A stretch of DNA of 64,000 bases from Micromonosporaceae bacterium (GTDB taxonomy: Bacteria; Actinomycetota; Actinomycetes; Mycobacteriales; Micromonosporaceae), in assembly GCA_020027875.1 (NCBI GenBank), contig JAHRHA010000037.1, positions 1 to 64,000 of the forward strand, given 5' to 3'. Shown one piece after another: positions 9,802 through 25,946 of the stretch. A program made the translations under genes and the position numbers. The notes under the pieces are model-generated. The model searched no databases. It had not been told where the DNA came from and worked only from the letters and a program-made list of their open reading frames with translations. Each line of letters starts with the position of its first letter. Position 1 is the stretch's first letter.

Positions 9802-10275
9802 CTAGCCGGTCGCCGCGAGCGCGAGCGCGCTCAGAAAACCGGCCGCGGTCAGCGCCAGGCCCATGGCGCCGCAGATGATCCCCGCGATAGCCAAACCACG
9901 CCCGGTGACCGCACTCCACCCCGCCGTGCGCCGGATCTGACGCAGACCAGCCCGCCCGAGTAGCAGCGCCGCGACGGCTACGACGCCGGCCAGTACCGCA
10001 AAGGCACCGGCAACCGTCGGGCCCCAACCGCTCGTTGCCCCCAGCGCGCCGAAGCAACCCACCACGAGCGCCACCAGAATGGACCCCACCCCGGCCACCA
10101 GGCTCGCCGTAGCCGGTCCGCTCGTCGTTGGCGCGACGCCCACAATGGCCACGCCGAACGACGTGCCGGGGACCGGTTGGACGTCGACAGGTAACGGCAG
10201 GCCAACGTCTCTACCCGGCCGCGCCGGGGCAACCGGACCGGGCCGCCCGGTGCCCCGACCCCACGCCTCGTTCAC
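9802..10275 (-). CDS. Small membrane protein, DUF4190-like
   Basis: The function is not known. The 157-residue product has a Pro/Gly/Arg-rich cytoplasmic N-terminus of about 40 residues. Three or four hydrophobic segments follow, including LVAGVGSILVALVVGCFGAL and GLAIAGIICGAMGLALTAAG. That pattern is typical of actinobacterial DUF4190-like proteins. The GTG start is set by a GGAGGG site 6 nt upstream. It sits 19 nt after the similar gene at 10295-10711, so the two are probably co-transcribed and may be diverged duplicates. Confidence 0.75.
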   Translation of the reverse strand: MNEAWGRGTGRPGPVAPARPGRDVGLPLPVDVQPVPGTSFGVAIVGVAPTTSGPATASLVAGVGSILVALVVGCFGALGATSGWGPTVAGAFAVLAGVVAVAALLLGRAGLRQIRRTAGWSAVTGRGLAIAGIICGAMGLALTAAGFLSALALAATG

Positions 10276-10294
10276 GTCCGACCCTCCACGAAGC

Positions 10295-10711
10295 TCAGTC
10301 GGAGGTATCTGGAAAGTCCTGGACGGTTCCGTTCGCCAATGAAACTAGGCCTACGACGCTCGCGATGACCAGCGCCGTCACGGCCAACCCGATCCCGATC
10401 CAGGCAAGCATCAAGCCCGCCCTGAGCTGCCGCGACCCGGTGAGATAACCCTGCCCGGCTACGAGATCACTACGCACCTGTCTAGCCAGGGCGAGGCCGA
10501 GTGTGGCGGGCACTATCCCGCCGATGACCGGACCAGTCACTACGGCGGCGACGCCGAGCGCGAGAACGGCCGCAGCCTTCGTGGAGCGGACCGGATCCGG
10601 GTCGAGCGGGTGCCGCGTCGCGGCCTCGGCAGCGGGGTCACGTTGTCCCGGTCGCGAGCCCCCGGCAGCAGCCGGGGAGGCGCCAGCGGCGGCGGCAACG
10701 GTGTCCGTCAT
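10295..10711 (-). CDS. Small membrane protein, DUF4190-like
   Basis: The function is unknown. The 138-residue product has a disordered Ala/Gly/Pro/Arg-rich N-terminus (about 45 residues). Two long hydrophobic stretches follow: AAAVLALGVAAVVTGPVIGG, and the LMLAWIGIGLAVTALVIASV block near the C-terminus. The topology matches the next gene downstream. No clear ribosome site precedes the ATG. The pair lies between rpoC and rpsL and appears unrelated to transcription or translation. Confidence 0.75.
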   Translation of the reverse strand: MTDTVAAAAGASPAAAGGSRPGQRDPAAEAATRHPLDPDPVRSTKAAAVLALGVAAVVTGPVIGGIVPATLGLALARQVRSDLVAGQGYLTGSRQLRAGLMLAWIGIGLAVTALVIASVVGLVSLANGTVQDFPDTSD

Positions 10712-10859
10712 AGCAATAGCACACCACGTCCCTACGCTTCGCGCACGCTGCGCGGACGTTTGCCCAGGTCAGAACCAGTGTGACTGCCGCCACTCCTTGC
10801 TCTGCTTCCGTCGAGGAAGCAGCCGATCTTGGAAGCCCGCTACCCGCCGCGCTCGAGTA

Positions 10860-10906
10860 GATCTGGGAGATTTATTGCGCCATAGCTACAACAACTCTCC
10901 CAGATC
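10860..10906 (-). terminator. Terminator downstream of rpoC
   Basis: A perfect 11-bp inverted repeat (gatctgggaga at 10860-10870 with 10896-10906) has a 25-nt loop. It lies 84-130 nt past the rpoC stop, in the 278-nt gap before the next gene. Nothing else is recognised in this gap. Confidence 0.6.
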
Positions 10907-10989
10907 CACAATCTCGGCGTGCCCGCGACCGAAGCTCATGGGCGCGGTTGCCTCGGGGCCCATCGAATGCTGAACATCGTGCTCGGATG

Positions 10990-14868
<3,879 letters not shown>

Positions 14869-14974
14869 TTGGAATATCCCTCTTAATCGAGTCAGCTCGT
14901 CGCTTCGTGGTTAACCGGCCGCCGATGGTTCAACGGCCGGGCGGGGCGGGCCGGTGGCCCGCCGCCGCGCCGGA

Positions 14975-18406
<3,432 letters not shown>

Positions 18407-18958
18407 GATGCGTCCTTCCGAGGACCTGTTGTGCGATCGGCCGGGTCGCGTGCAGCCCGATTGATCCCCGCCGAAAAACGCCCACGAACGGACATTCCAA
18501 GCAGAGATTGAGTCGGAAGGCAGCGCAAACTAGCAGTGTAGCCTCAGGGCTACCCGCACGCAAGCCCGCACCGCAGAATGGCTGGAACGCCGATCCCGGG
18601 CCCAGCCTCCCGGGGGCGTCCCAGCCTTCGCGGTGATCGGCCGTCAGTAACGGCAGCGCCGCAGCGTCCGGCTCTGCCGGAGCGCCGCGCACCAGCGCAA
18701 GGCTGTGCGGATTCAGCGTGCCTGCCGCCGCGCGAGCCGTCAAGCCCGTGGCGTCACTTGACGCCCCAATCGTGCCGCAAATACCCCTAAAAGCATCAAT
18801 AACCCACCGCTGGGTTACCGCAGTGGCCGCGTACGAGGCCTGGATCGGGCCTAGAACCCCACCGAGCGTTCGGCGTACGTCCGCCTTCGTAGCAGAAACG
18901 CCGTGTACGTGAGGTCCGTGCCCCGCTGCGACTCGGGTCCGGCACGTCCCTCCGCGCG
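18407..18958 (-). promoter_or_regulatory. rplL-rpoB spacer with a candidate rpoB promoter
   Basis: No gene is supported in this stretch. A minus-strand candidate promoter has TTGACG (18738-18743), a 17-nt spacer and CACGCT (18715-18720). This would give a 5' leader of about 300 nt before the TTG start of rpoB. Together with the hairpin at 18959-18994, it suggests that rpoBC is expressed from its own promoter plus read-through from rplJL. Confidence 0.45.
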
Positions 18959-18994
18959 TCGAGGGCGGTCGACCCTAGGTCGACCGCCCCTCGA
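18959..18994 (-). terminator. Terminator or attenuator after rplL
   Basis: A strong hairpin lies 24 nt after the rplL stop. The 10-bp arm gcggtcgacc pairs across a 3-nt CTA loop, extended by GG/CC and TCGA/TCGA with one bulged C, for about 16 pairs in total. By its position it may act as a partial terminator limiting rpoBC relative to rplJL, as is known in E. coli. Confidence 0.7.
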
Positions 18995-19017
18995 CAGGTG
19001 CGCGTGGAACCAGCGGA

Positions 19018-19407
19018 CTACTTGAGGGTGACCTTGGCGCCCTCGGCCTCAAGCTTGGTCTTGGCCTTGTCGGCATTCTCCTTGTTGGCCTTCTCGAGGA
19101 CGGCCTTCGGCGCCGCCTCAACGAGGTCCTTGGCCTCCTTAAGACCCAGGCCGGTCAGCTCGCGAACGACCTTGATGACCTGGATCTTCTTGCCGCCGTC
19201 GGACTCGAGGACAACGTCGAACTCGTCCTGCTCCTCCACAGCCTCGGCGGGAGCGGCACCCCCGCCGGCCGCGGCGACGCCCACGGCGACCGGGGCGGCG
19301 GCCTTGACGTCAAAGGTGTCTTCGAACTGCTTCACGAACTCAGAGAGCTCGATCAACGTCATCTCCTTGAACGCGTCGAGGAGATCGCCAGTGCTGAGCT
19401 TCGCCAT
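19018..19407 (-). CDS. rplL: 50S ribosomal protein L7/L12
   Basis: L7/L12 forms the flexible ribosomal stalk that recruits translational GTPases. The 129-residue protein has the N-terminal dimerisation helix pair ([15 protein letters not shown]), an Ala/Gly hinge (residues 36-54) and the C-terminal domain [20 protein letters not shown] with the [15 protein letters not shown] helix. It lies 130 nt after rplJ, across a duplicated palindrome. Confidence 0.98.
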   Translation of the reverse strand: MAKLSTGDLLDAFKEMTLIELSEFVKQFEDTFDVKAAAPVAVGVAAAGGGAAPAEAVEEQDEFDVVLESDGGKKIQVIKVVRELTGLGLKEAKDLVEAAPKAVLEKANKENADKAKTKLEAEGAKVTLK

Positions 19408-19444
19408 CGTGGGTCAGCTTCCTTTCGTACGGTTGAATTGCTGA

Positions 19445-19504
19445 ATGTTCGGCTCGCAAGCTTCGCCGAAGTGTCTGATGTTCGGCTCGCAAGCTTCGCC
19501 GAAG
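19445..19504. repeat. Duplicated 27-nt palindromic element between rplJ and rplL
   Basis: Two exact 27-nt copies (19445-19471 and 19478-19504, period 33) each contain TTCGGC and GCCGAA arms around TCGCAAGCTTC. One related copy with a single base missing lies inside nuoL (37253-37274), and a looser one lies inside rex (59240-59265). This is a REP-like family. In this gap the hairpins could also tune the L10:L7/L12 ratio. Confidence 0.8.
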
Positions 19505-19537
19505 CAATAAAAGATCGGGAAACTCCCGTGGCGACGC

Positions 19538-20077
19538 TCAGGCCGCCTCGCCCCGCTCGCGCTTGTTCTGCAGCGCGGCTGCCAGGCGTACGGCCTGGCT
19601 GAGCGGCGCCTGGAGGGTCGCCGCGGCCTTGCTGAGGTTGGCCTTCATCGCGCCGGCGAGCTTCGCCAGAAGCACCTCGCGGGACTCAAGGTCGGCGAGC
19701 TTGCCCACCTCCGCCGCCGACAGCGGCTTGCCCTCGAAGATGCCGCCCTTGATGACGAGGAACGGGTGAGCCTTCGCGAAGTCGCGTAGGCCCTTCGCCG
19801 CCTCGACGACATCGCCGGAGACGAAGGCGAGCGCGGTAGGACCGGTGAAGAGATCGTCGAGACCCGTTATGCCCGCGTCCGTCGCGGCACGCTTGGCCAG
19901 TGTGTTCTTGGCGACCGCGTAGGTGGCCTGCCCGCCCAGCGAGCGTCGCAGCGCCTTGAGCTGGGCGACCGTCAGGCCACGAAACTCGGTCAGCACGGTG
20001 GCCGTCGAGGACCGGAACTGCTCGGTCAGCTCGGCGACAGCGGTGGCCTTGTCGGTCCGAACCGGCTTGTCCGCCAT
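19538..20077 (-). CDS. rplJ: 50S ribosomal protein L10
   Basis: L10 anchors the L7/L12 stalk to 23S rRNA and is the usual autogenous regulator of this operon. The start at 20077 ([17 protein letters not shown]) is supported by an AAGGAG site; an in-frame ATG 45 nt upstream is unlikely. The product is 179 aa. The [17 protein letters not shown] core and the C-terminal stalk-binding helix are present. Confidence 0.96.
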   Translation of the reverse strand: MADKPVRTDKATAVAELTEQFRSSTATVLTEFRGLTVAQLKALRRSLGGQATYAVAKNTLAKRAATDAGITGLDDLFTGPTALAFVSGDVVEAAKGLRDFAKAHPFLVIKGGIFEGKPLSAAEVGKLADLESREVLLAKLAGAMKANLSKAAATLQAPLSQAVRLAAALQNKRERGEAA

Positions 20078-20403
20078 GCCATCTTCTCCTTCCTTTGGCC
20101 GATCGTCGCTTAGAGCTGGCAAGGCCCCAACAACGAACGACGCCCCGGCGCAGGGCGCACGGGGCGGGGACAGGCTCGCAGATCACGGGCCGCTTCGCTA
20201 CCGTCCATCCTGCGCGGGCCGCCTGCCGGAGCAGGACCTTCGACCGATCTGCCTCGCGGCGGATGGTGACCAGCGGTCTATGGGTGGAACTTCTGCATGA
20301 CAGAGTACGTGGAGCGGGCGGACAACACCAAACCGGGCGCCGTGAACCGCTCAGTCTGGTCCGCGGCCGCACCTAACGAGGTTCGTCACGGTATTGTTCG
20401 CGC
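20078..20403. promoter_or_regulatory. rplJ leader and divergent promoter region
   Basis: These 326 nt separate rplJ (minus) from the mannosyltransferase (plus). No gene is supported. The rplJ side probably holds the L10 leader, where L10-L7/L12 binding would be expected. A weak minus-strand promoter candidate reads TTGGTG, 18 nt, TACTCT (about 20310). On the plus side, TATTGT at 20392-20397 ends only 6 nt before the mannosyltransferase ATG, which suggests a leaderless transcript; no good -35 is seen for it. Confidence 0.4.
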
Positions 20404-21618
20404 ATGCAGGTCGGGGCTGCAACGGCCGGAGAGCCGTCCGTTGCCGCGCCGACGCCTGCCGACCCGACGCCACCCGACACGTCGCGACCGTGGCGGCGGG
20501 CTTGGCAGGTCGGCATCACCACCTGGGTGGCCGCCGTTATCACGTACGTCGTGGTTACCGCACTGTCGTGGATGATCGACGACAAGGCCGGGCCGCCGAT
20601 GCAACGACTGGTCGAGGCGTGGGATCGGTGGGACACGGGCCACTACATCCGCATTGCTCAGTTCGGCTACACCCCTGACCGTCCGGACACGCATGCGTTC
20701 TTCCCGTTGTTCCCGATGCTGCTACGCGGCCTCGACACCATCCTTCCCGGCCCCACCCTGGTGGCCTCTCTCGTGCTGTCCAATGTGGCCTGTGTCGGTG
20801 CGCTCGTGGTGCTGCACCGCTTCGCGGCTCGGGAGTTCGACCCGGCCACCGCGGATCGCGCTTTGCTGTTTCTCATGGCTTGGCCGGCCGCGTTCTTCCT
20901 CAGCGCCGGCTACAACGGTTCGCTCTTCCTCCTACTCAGCGTGGCCGCGCTCTACTGCATGCGCAGCGGCGCGTGGTGGGCGGCGGGAGGACTCGGTGCA
21001 TTGGCCAGCGCGACCCGGCTGACCGGCGTACTGCTCATGCTCGCGTTCGTCTTCGAGTACTCACGCCAGCACGGTTGGCGGCTACGCGCGGTCCGGCTCG
21101 ACGCGGTCGCGGTGCTGCTGGTGCCGCTGGGTCTGGCCGCCTTCTCCATTTACTGCAGGGTGACGCTCGGCGACCCGCTCGCCTTCTCGCACGCTCAGGA
21201 CGAATGGGGCCGACGCTTCGCCCCGCCATGGGTTGGGCCGACCGAGGCGGTCCAGGCGATATCGGCGCAGCCGATACTCGCCCAGTCGGCGGTGCACAAC
21301 CTGCTCGACCTCGTCGTGGTGCTGGCCACGGTGGGGCTACTTGGGCTGTGCGTCATCGGGCCGTGGCGGCTGCCCGGAGATCAGCTCTTCCTCATGATCT
21401 ACGCCGCGGCCACACTGCTGGTCGTATTGACCGGGCCCGTCGGCGGGTTGTTCCCCATGATGGGCGCCCCACGGTACGCGCTTGAGCTCATCCCCATTTT
21501 CCTACTGCTGGCCCGGCTCGGGGCAAGTCGGCAATTCGAACGGCTCTATCTGTTGCCCGCGGTCGGTCTACAGGTCGTGCTCCTGCTGACGTTCCTCAAC
21601 AACGTCTGGGTCGCGTGA
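20404..21618 (+). CDS. Mannosyltransferase family membrane protein (PIG-V-like)
   Basis: The 404-residue protein has about nine hydrophobic segments. The loop EAWDRWDTGHYIRIAQFGY has the WD..H...GY pattern of the GPI mannosyltransferase 2 (PIG-V) family, and FFPLFPMLLRGL follows it. Bacterial members are thought to use polyprenyl-phosphate sugars for glycolipid or glycoprotein mannosylation; substrate and acceptor cannot be read from sequence. It is encoded head-on to the surrounding ribosomal genes and appears leaderless. A degraded paralogue follows at once. Confidence 0.8.
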   Translation: MQVGAATAGEPSVAAPTPADPTPPDTSRPWRRAWQVGITTWVAAVITYVVVTALSWMIDDKAGPPMQRLVEAWDRWDTGHYIRIAQFGYTPDRPDTHAFFPLFPMLLRGLDTILPGPTLVASLVLSNVACVGALVVLHRFAAREFDPATADRALLFLMAWPAAFFLSAGYNGSLFLLLSVAALYCMRSGAWWAAGGLGALASATRLTGVLLMLAFVFEYSRQHGWRLRAVRLDAVAVLLVPLGLAAFSIYCRVTLGDPLAFSHAQDEWGRRFAPPWVGPTEAVQAISAQPILAQSAVHNLLDLVVVLATVGLLGLCVIGPWRLPGDQLFLMIYAAATLLVVLTGPVGGLFPMMGAPRYALELIPIFLLLARLGASRQFERLYLLPAVGLQVVLLLTFLNNVWVA

Positions 21619-21622
21619 GCAC

Positions 21623-22565
21623 ATGACCCAGAGTCCGTCGACAACTACCACCGCAGTCGAGACGCCACCAACCGACACTGCGTCGACCGCTGCCTCTGAG
21701 ACCACAAAGGACTTGCGCTGGCGGCGAGCGGTCGGCAGTTCGCTGTCGGTATGGGGTTCCACCGCGCTCGCGTACTTCCTGATCAACGGTCTGGTCTGAA
21801 TGACACGCAACGAGGCTGGACCGCGCCTGTCCGGGATGATCGCGGTCTGCGATCAATGTCGACCTTCCTTATGTTCAGCGTCTTGGCGCTCTACGCCATG
21901 CGACGCCAGTACTGGTGGGCCGCAGGTCTGTGTGGCGCCTTGGCGATCGCCACCCGACAGGCCGGCATCCTGCTCGCGCTCGCGTTCGTAGTGGAGTACC
22001 TGCGCCGGTGCGACCGGCGTCCAAGAGCTTTCCGCATCAACGCGCTGCGGTGCTGATCGTGCCCGCCGGCACCGCGGCCTATGCGCTCTACTGCTGGCGC
22101 GCCGTCGGTGATCCGTGGAAGTTCGTCCACATCCAGGCCGTCTGGAGCCGTGAGCTCAGCTGGCCCTGGGATGGAGCGCAGCGCGCGGTAGCGGAAATCG
22201 AGAAGGCCGCGGTTGACGATGCGATCTTTCAGCCTCTGGTCGTGCTCAGCCTTATCGATCTGGCCGCACTACTCATCACGGTGATCCTGCTCGTCCTCAG
22301 CGTGTTGGGGCCCTGGACGCTGGGCCTGGAGTCGCTGTACCTGGTGGTGTTCGCTTACGCCAGTCTGATCCTCGTCCTGGTCAGTCCAATCGGGCTAAAC
22401 GTCCCTTTACACGGAGTTCCTCGGTACGTCCTCGACCTTGCCCGCCTTCATGGTCCTGGCCAGGATGGGCGTCAACAGGCACGCGGAGCGGTTTATCTCG
22501 TGCCCGCCATCGCGGTCCAGGGCGTACTCCTGCTGGCGTTCTACAAGGGCGCCTGGCTGTCCTGA
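21623..22565 (+). pseudogene. Decayed second copy of the PIG-V-like mannosyltransferase
   Basis: The pieces match the neighbour in order but in different frames. An intact N-terminal piece (21623-21799, MTQSPSTTTTAVETPP onward) ends at a TGA after the first membrane segment. The catalytic WD..H loop and about 60-90 residues are missing. The segment STFLMFSVLALYAMRRQYWW is in a second frame. AAVLIVPAGTAAYALYCW continues in a third. Around 22436-22487 (PAFMVLARMGVNRHAER) the frame shifts and then returns before YLVPAIAVQGVLLLAFYKG. At least four lesions make function very unlikely. It arose by tandem duplication. Confidence 0.85.
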
Positions 22566-22572
22566 ACGCAGA

Positions 22573-22609
22573 CCGCCGCCCTTTCCCGAACCGAAGGGCG
22601 GGTGGGCGG
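22573..22609. terminator. Possible bidirectional terminator at the rplA end
   Basis: Between the convergent pseudogene and rplA, GCCCTT (22578-22583) pairs with AAGGGC (22594-22599). An outer CCGCC/GGCGG pair (22573-22577 with 22605-22609) encloses it. The short stem and lack of a T-run keep this tentative. Confidence 0.35.
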
Positions 22610-22638
22610 CGATCTCGACTTCCGGCTATCGCTCGGGC

Positions 22639-23355
22639 CTATGCCTCGGTGGATGCCTCGTGCAGGTTACGGGTAACGCTCGGGTCGATCTGAATGCCAG
22701 GTCCCATTGTCGTTGTAACGGAGACCTTCCTCAGATACTTGCCCTTGGACGCGGATGGCTTGCTCCGCAACACCTCGTCGAGCACGGCGGCGTAGTTGTC
22801 GACGAGCTGGTCCGCGGAGAACGATGCCTTGCCGATGATCATGTGAAGGTTAGAGTGCTTGTCCACCCGGAACGTGATCTTGCCGCCCTTGATGTCGGAG
22901 ACAGCCTTGGCGACGTCCATGGTCACCGTGCCGGTCTTCGGGTTTGGCATCAGGCCGCGCGGGCCCAGTATCCGCGCGATCCGGCCGATCTTGGCCATCT
23001 GGTCGGGCGTGGCGATCGCAGCATCGAAGTCGAGCCAGCCCTCCTGGATTCGGGCGACCAGATCATCGCTGCCAACCACGTTGGCGCCGGCGGCCTCGGC
23101 CTCGGCGGCCTTGTCACCGGTCGCGAAGACGATCACGCGAGCGGTCTTGCCAGTACCGTGCGGCAGGTTGACCACGCCGCGGACCATCTGGTCTGCCTTG
23201 CGCGGGTCGACGCCCAGGCGCATCGCGACCTCGACGGTCGCGTCGAACTTGACGGGGTTTGTCGCCTTGGCGATCTTCATCGCCTCGGCCGGCGGGTAGA
23301 GCTTGGCGCGGTCGATCTGCTCGGCCGCCTTGCGATATCCCTTGCTGCGCTGCAT
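22639..23355 (-). CDS. rplA: 50S ribosomal protein L1
   Basis: L1 forms the mobile L1 stalk and can repress its own operon by binding the leader. The 238-residue length is typical. Conserved blocks are [17 protein letters not shown]-like near residue 42 and [18 protein letters not shown] in the centre. It is the last gene of the secE-nusG-rplK-rplA run. Confidence 0.97.
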   Translation of the reverse strand: MQRSKGYRKAAEQIDRAKLYPPAEAMKIAKATNPVKFDATVEVAMRLGVDPRKADQMVRGVVNLPHGTGKTARVIVFATGDKAAEAEAAGANVVGSDDLVARIQEGWLDFDAAIATPDQMAKIGRIARILGPRGLMPNPKTGTVTMDVAKAVSDIKGGKITFRVDKHSNLHMIIGKASFSADQLVDNYAAVLDEVLRSKPSASKGKYLRKVSVTTTMGPGIQIDPSVTRNLHEASTEA

Positions 23356-23409
23356 GTCCTTGTCTCCTGTGGTCTCGATCGGGCCAGCGCGGCCCTCCCA
23401 CTGCCGGGT

Positions 23410-23468
23410 CGATCATGAGCTGACCGTTCCGGAATCCCGTCGATCATGACCTCCAGGTCATGATCGAC
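23410..23468 (-). repeat. Long palindromic repeat between rplK and rplA
   Basis: A perfect 14-bp stem (arm gtcgatcatgacct, 23439-23452 with 23455-23468) has only a 2-nt centre. It is preceded by cgatcatgagctgaccgt (23410-23427). The whole block of about 60 nt is a near copy of the one downstream of nuoN (32474-32534). Placed inside the rplK-rplA gap, it may reduce rplA expression or protect a 3' end. Confidence 0.8.
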
Positions 23469-23475
23469 CGGAAAG

Positions 23476-23910
23476 TTAGTCTCTAACAGTGATGCCCATC
23501 GACCGGGCCGTCCCGGCGATGATCTTCTCGGCTGCCTCGAGGTCATTCGCGTTGAGGTCCGACATCTTCTTCTCGGCGATCTCGCGCAACTGGGTGCGGC
23601 TGATCGCACCGACCTTGTCGCTCTGCGGCGTGCCGGAACCCTTAGGTACGCCAGCGGCCTTGATGAGCAGCCGGGCGGCGGGCGGCGTCTTGAGGATGAA
23701 CGTGAACGTCCGGTCTTCGTAGACGCTGATCTCCGCGGGGACGATATCGCCGCGCTGTGCTTCCGTCTGGGCGTTGTACGCCTTCACGAACTCCATGATG
23801 TTCACGCCGTGCTGACCGAGCGCGGGGCCGACCGGCGGTGCTGGCGTTGCCTGACCCGCCGGCAACTGAAGCGTGAAGGTCTTGACGAGCTTCTTCTTCT
23901 TCGGAGGCAT
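23476..23910 (-). CDS. rplK: 50S ribosomal protein L11
   Basis: L11 binds the GTPase-associated region of 23S rRNA and is the target of thiostrepton-type antibiotics and of the stringent response. The 144-residue product contains the Pro-rich N-terminal loop [20 protein letters not shown] with conserved prolines, the [11 protein letters not shown] helix, and the C-terminal ARSMGITV segment. Confidence 0.97.
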   Translation of the reverse strand: MPPKKKKLVKTFTLQLPAGQATPAPPVGPALGQHGVNIMEFVKAYNAQTEAQRGDIVPAEISVYEDRTFTFILKTPPAARLLIKAAGVPKGSGTPQSDKVGAISRTQLREIAEKKMSDLNANDLEAAEKIIAGTARSMGITVRD

Positions 23911-24009
23911 GACTCTTCCTGATCCTGGGCTGGACGTTGCTTAGTGGATTTACGCTCCCGCATCTTCGACGGGCGCGCGTCATCGACGCCGTACTAAGCC
24001 GGAGAGCTC

Positions 24010-24039
24010 AGGGTAGCGCACCGCACATGCGTCGATGAA
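24010..24039 (-). promoter_or_regulatory. Candidate rplK-rplA promoter
   Basis: In the 160-nt nusG-rplK gap, TTCATC (24034-24039) and TACCCT (24010-24015) are spaced 18 nt apart on the minus strand. The -10 is good and the -35 weak. It would make rplKA separable from secE-nusG. Confidence 0.4.
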
Positions 24040-24070
24040 ATCCGGTAAGGGCAACGGGGCCCGATGCCGG

Positions 24071-24784
24071 TCAGATCTTGGAGACCTGGTTGAAATTCAG
24101 CTCGACCGGAGTCTCCCGCCCGAAGATGGAGACGAGCACCTTCAGCTTTTGCTGGTCGGCGTTGATCTCGCTGATCGTGGCTGGCAATGAGGCAAAGGCA
24201 CCATCGATCACGGTGACCGAGTTACCGACCTCGAAGTCGAGAACCTTCACCTCAGGCTTTGCCTTCTTGTCGACCTGAACCGCCGGGGCTAGCCACTTGA
24301 GGACCTCATCCAGGGACAGTGGCGCGGGGCGGTCAGCCCGGTCGGTCGAGCCGACGAAGCCGGTCACCCCAGGGGTGTTGCGCACGCAGGAGTACGACTC
24401 AGGCGTGAGCTCCATGCGCACGAGGATGTAGCCCGGGAACACCTTGTTCTGCACCTGCGTGCGCTTGCCGTTCTTGACCTCAACCTCTTCGCGCGTGGGT
24501 ACCTCAACCTGAAAGATGAACTCCTCCATGTCGAGGCTCGTGATGCGGGTCTCAAGGTTGGTCTTGACCTTGTTCTCATAGCCGGCGTACGAGTGGACCA
24601 CGTACCAGTCACCCGGCGCGTAGCGCAGCTTCTGGCGCAATTCGGCGACCGGATCGAACTCTTCCACCGCGGTCTCCTCAAGGACAGTCTCGTTCTCAGC
24701 CGCCGACGGGTCACCCACAGCGCCGCTCTCCGACGTCTCGGTAATCGTGTCGGTGGTCTGGCCGGTCTCGTAGTTCTCGGGCAC
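24071..24784 (-). CDS. nusG: Transcription termination/antitermination factor NusG
   Basis: NusG binds RNA polymerase and links it to Rho or to the ribosome. The 237-residue protein has an acidic, probably disordered N-terminal extension (residues 1-55). The NGN domain follows ([20 protein letters not shown] through [11 protein letters not shown]), then the C-terminal KOW domain with [16 protein letters not shown]. The acidic extension is usual in actinobacteria. The start is GTG. Confidence 0.96.
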   Translation of the reverse strand: MPENYETGQTTDTITETSESGAVGDPSAAENETVLEETAVEEFDPVAELRQKLRYAPGDWYVVHSYAGYENKVKTNLETRITSLDMEEFIFQVEVPTREEVEVKNGKRTQVQNKVFPGYILVRMELTPESYSCVRNTPGVTGFVGSTDRADRPAPLSLDEVLKWLAPAVQVDKKAKPEVKVLDFEVGNSVTVIDGAFASLPATISEINADQQKLKVLVSIFGRETPVELNFNQVSKI

Positions 24785-24837
24785 GCTGGCTCTCTTCCGT
24801 ACTCCCCGGCCGCTGACCGGAGACGCTTCTGGTGGTA

Positions 24838-25269
24838 CTAGCTGGTCGTGTCGCCGCCGAAGACTAGGAGCATCAGCCTGGCGAAACCGACGTCGAGCAG
24901 GGCGACGAACGTCATCATGATCGACACAAAGATGACCACGACCGTCGTGTAGGTCAGCAGCTCCTTGCGGGTGGGCCAGATGACCTTCTGCAGCTCAGCG
25001 ACGACCTCGCGGACGAAGTCGACGAGCTTGCCCAGAAGTCCACGGCTCTGGTCCTGCCGCGTCCTCGTCCGGGCGAACGTGCGGGCCCTCGCGGACTCCG
25101 CCTTGGCGCGCTTGGCGGGTGCCTCGCCGGCGTCGTCCGCCAACGACTCGTCGAACTCGTCTTCGGTGTCGACCGCGTCGCTGCCTTCGAACGTGTCGCT
25201 GCCTTCGAACGTGTCGTCGCCGTCGAACTCGTCGTCGACCGAGCGTCCGCCGCGGTTCTTATCGGCCAC
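24838..25269 (-). CDS. secE: Preprotein translocase subunit SecE
   Basis: SecE clamps the SecY channel in the membrane. The C-terminal half is diagnostic: [20 protein letters not shown] followed by one membrane helix ([20 protein letters not shown]). A charged N-terminal region of about 80 residues precedes it. The GTG at 25269 is chosen because GAGGG lies just before it; an ATG five codons upstream lacks a ribosome site. An 18-bp tandem repeat (25177-25212) encodes the repeated TFEGSD in the acidic part. Confidence 0.93.
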   Translation of the reverse strand: MADKNRGGRSVDDEFDGDDTFEGSDTFEGSDAVDTEDEFDESLADDAGEAPAKRAKAESARARTFARTRTRQDQSRGLLGKLVDFVREVVAELQKVIWPTRKELLTYTTVVVIFVSIMMTFVALLDVGFARLMLLVFGGDTTS

Positions 25270-25338
25270 TTCGCCCTCTTTCATCTGTACAAACTGTTAA
25301 GCGCACCTGCGTCCGGTGCAATGGCGCCGAATCGTGGG

Positions 25339-25414
25339 TGGCAGGGGCGACAGGACTCGAACCTGCAACCTGCGGTTTTGGAGACCGCTGCGCTACCAAT
25401 TGCGCCACACCCCT
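25339..25414 (-). tRNA. tRNA-Trp (CCA)
   Basis: The minus strand folds into a full cloverleaf. The acceptor stem is AGGGGTG/CGCCCCT, the anticodon loop CTCCAAA has anticodon CCA, and the T-loop is GTTCGAGTC. The CCA tail is encoded (25339-25341), unlike the other three tRNAs in this window. The position upstream of secE is conserved in actinobacteria. Confidence 0.96.
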
Positions 25415-25542
25415 TCGCGAGCCGAGCTTCCCTCACCCATGGCCCCGTCTCCGGGCGCACGGCGACAGGGGTCACTCACCCCACGGGCGACCAGTGTACG
25501 GGTAGCGCTGTGATTCCCCCAAGCCGCCTCGGCAGGGGCTGG

Positions 25543-25941
25543 TCACAACCTGATCTTTGCCCTGGCTTGGGCAAGGACCTTCTCACCACTACAGGTCACT
25601 GTCAGGTCGATCTGGGCCACGCCCTCGTCGACCGCGCGCACCACACCGGCGACGACGACCTCGGCACCGTGGTCATCATCCGGAACGACGACGGGCTTGG
25701 TGAAACGAACGCCGTACTCGATCACCGCGCCCGGATCTCCGGCCCAGGCCGTCACGGCACGCGCGGCGAGCGCCATCGTGAACATCCCGTGTGCGATGAC
25801 TCCGGGCAGGCCCACTGCGACGGCCGTACGGTCGTTCCAATGAATGGGGTTGAAGTCGCCGGACGCCCCGGCGTAGCGCACGAGGTCAGCTCGGGTCACC
25901 CGGTACGTCTGCGGCGCCAGATCCTGTCCCACGTGCACCAA
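25543..25941 (-). CDS. MaoC family dehydratase (HadB-like)
   Basis: This is a hot-dog fold (R)-3-hydroxyacyl dehydratase subunit of 132 aa. The hydratase motif YAGASGDFNPIHWND is intact, with Asp29 and His34 as the expected catalytic pair. In mycobacteria the HadA/HadB/HadC dehydratase genes of FAS-II occupy the same place beside rpmG and secE. Here it follows the HadA-like gene by 5 nt, and a heterodimer is likely. The frame opens with TTG GTG; the exact start is uncertain by a few codons. Confidence 0.85.
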   Translation of the reverse strand: MVHVGQDLAPQTYRVTRADLVRYAGASGDFNPIHWNDRTAVAVGLPGVIAHGMFTMALAARAVTAWAGDPGAVIEYGVRFTKPVVVPDDDHGAEVVVAGVVRAVDEGVAQIDLTVTCSGEKVLAQARAKIRL

Positions 25942-25946
25942 GAGTC

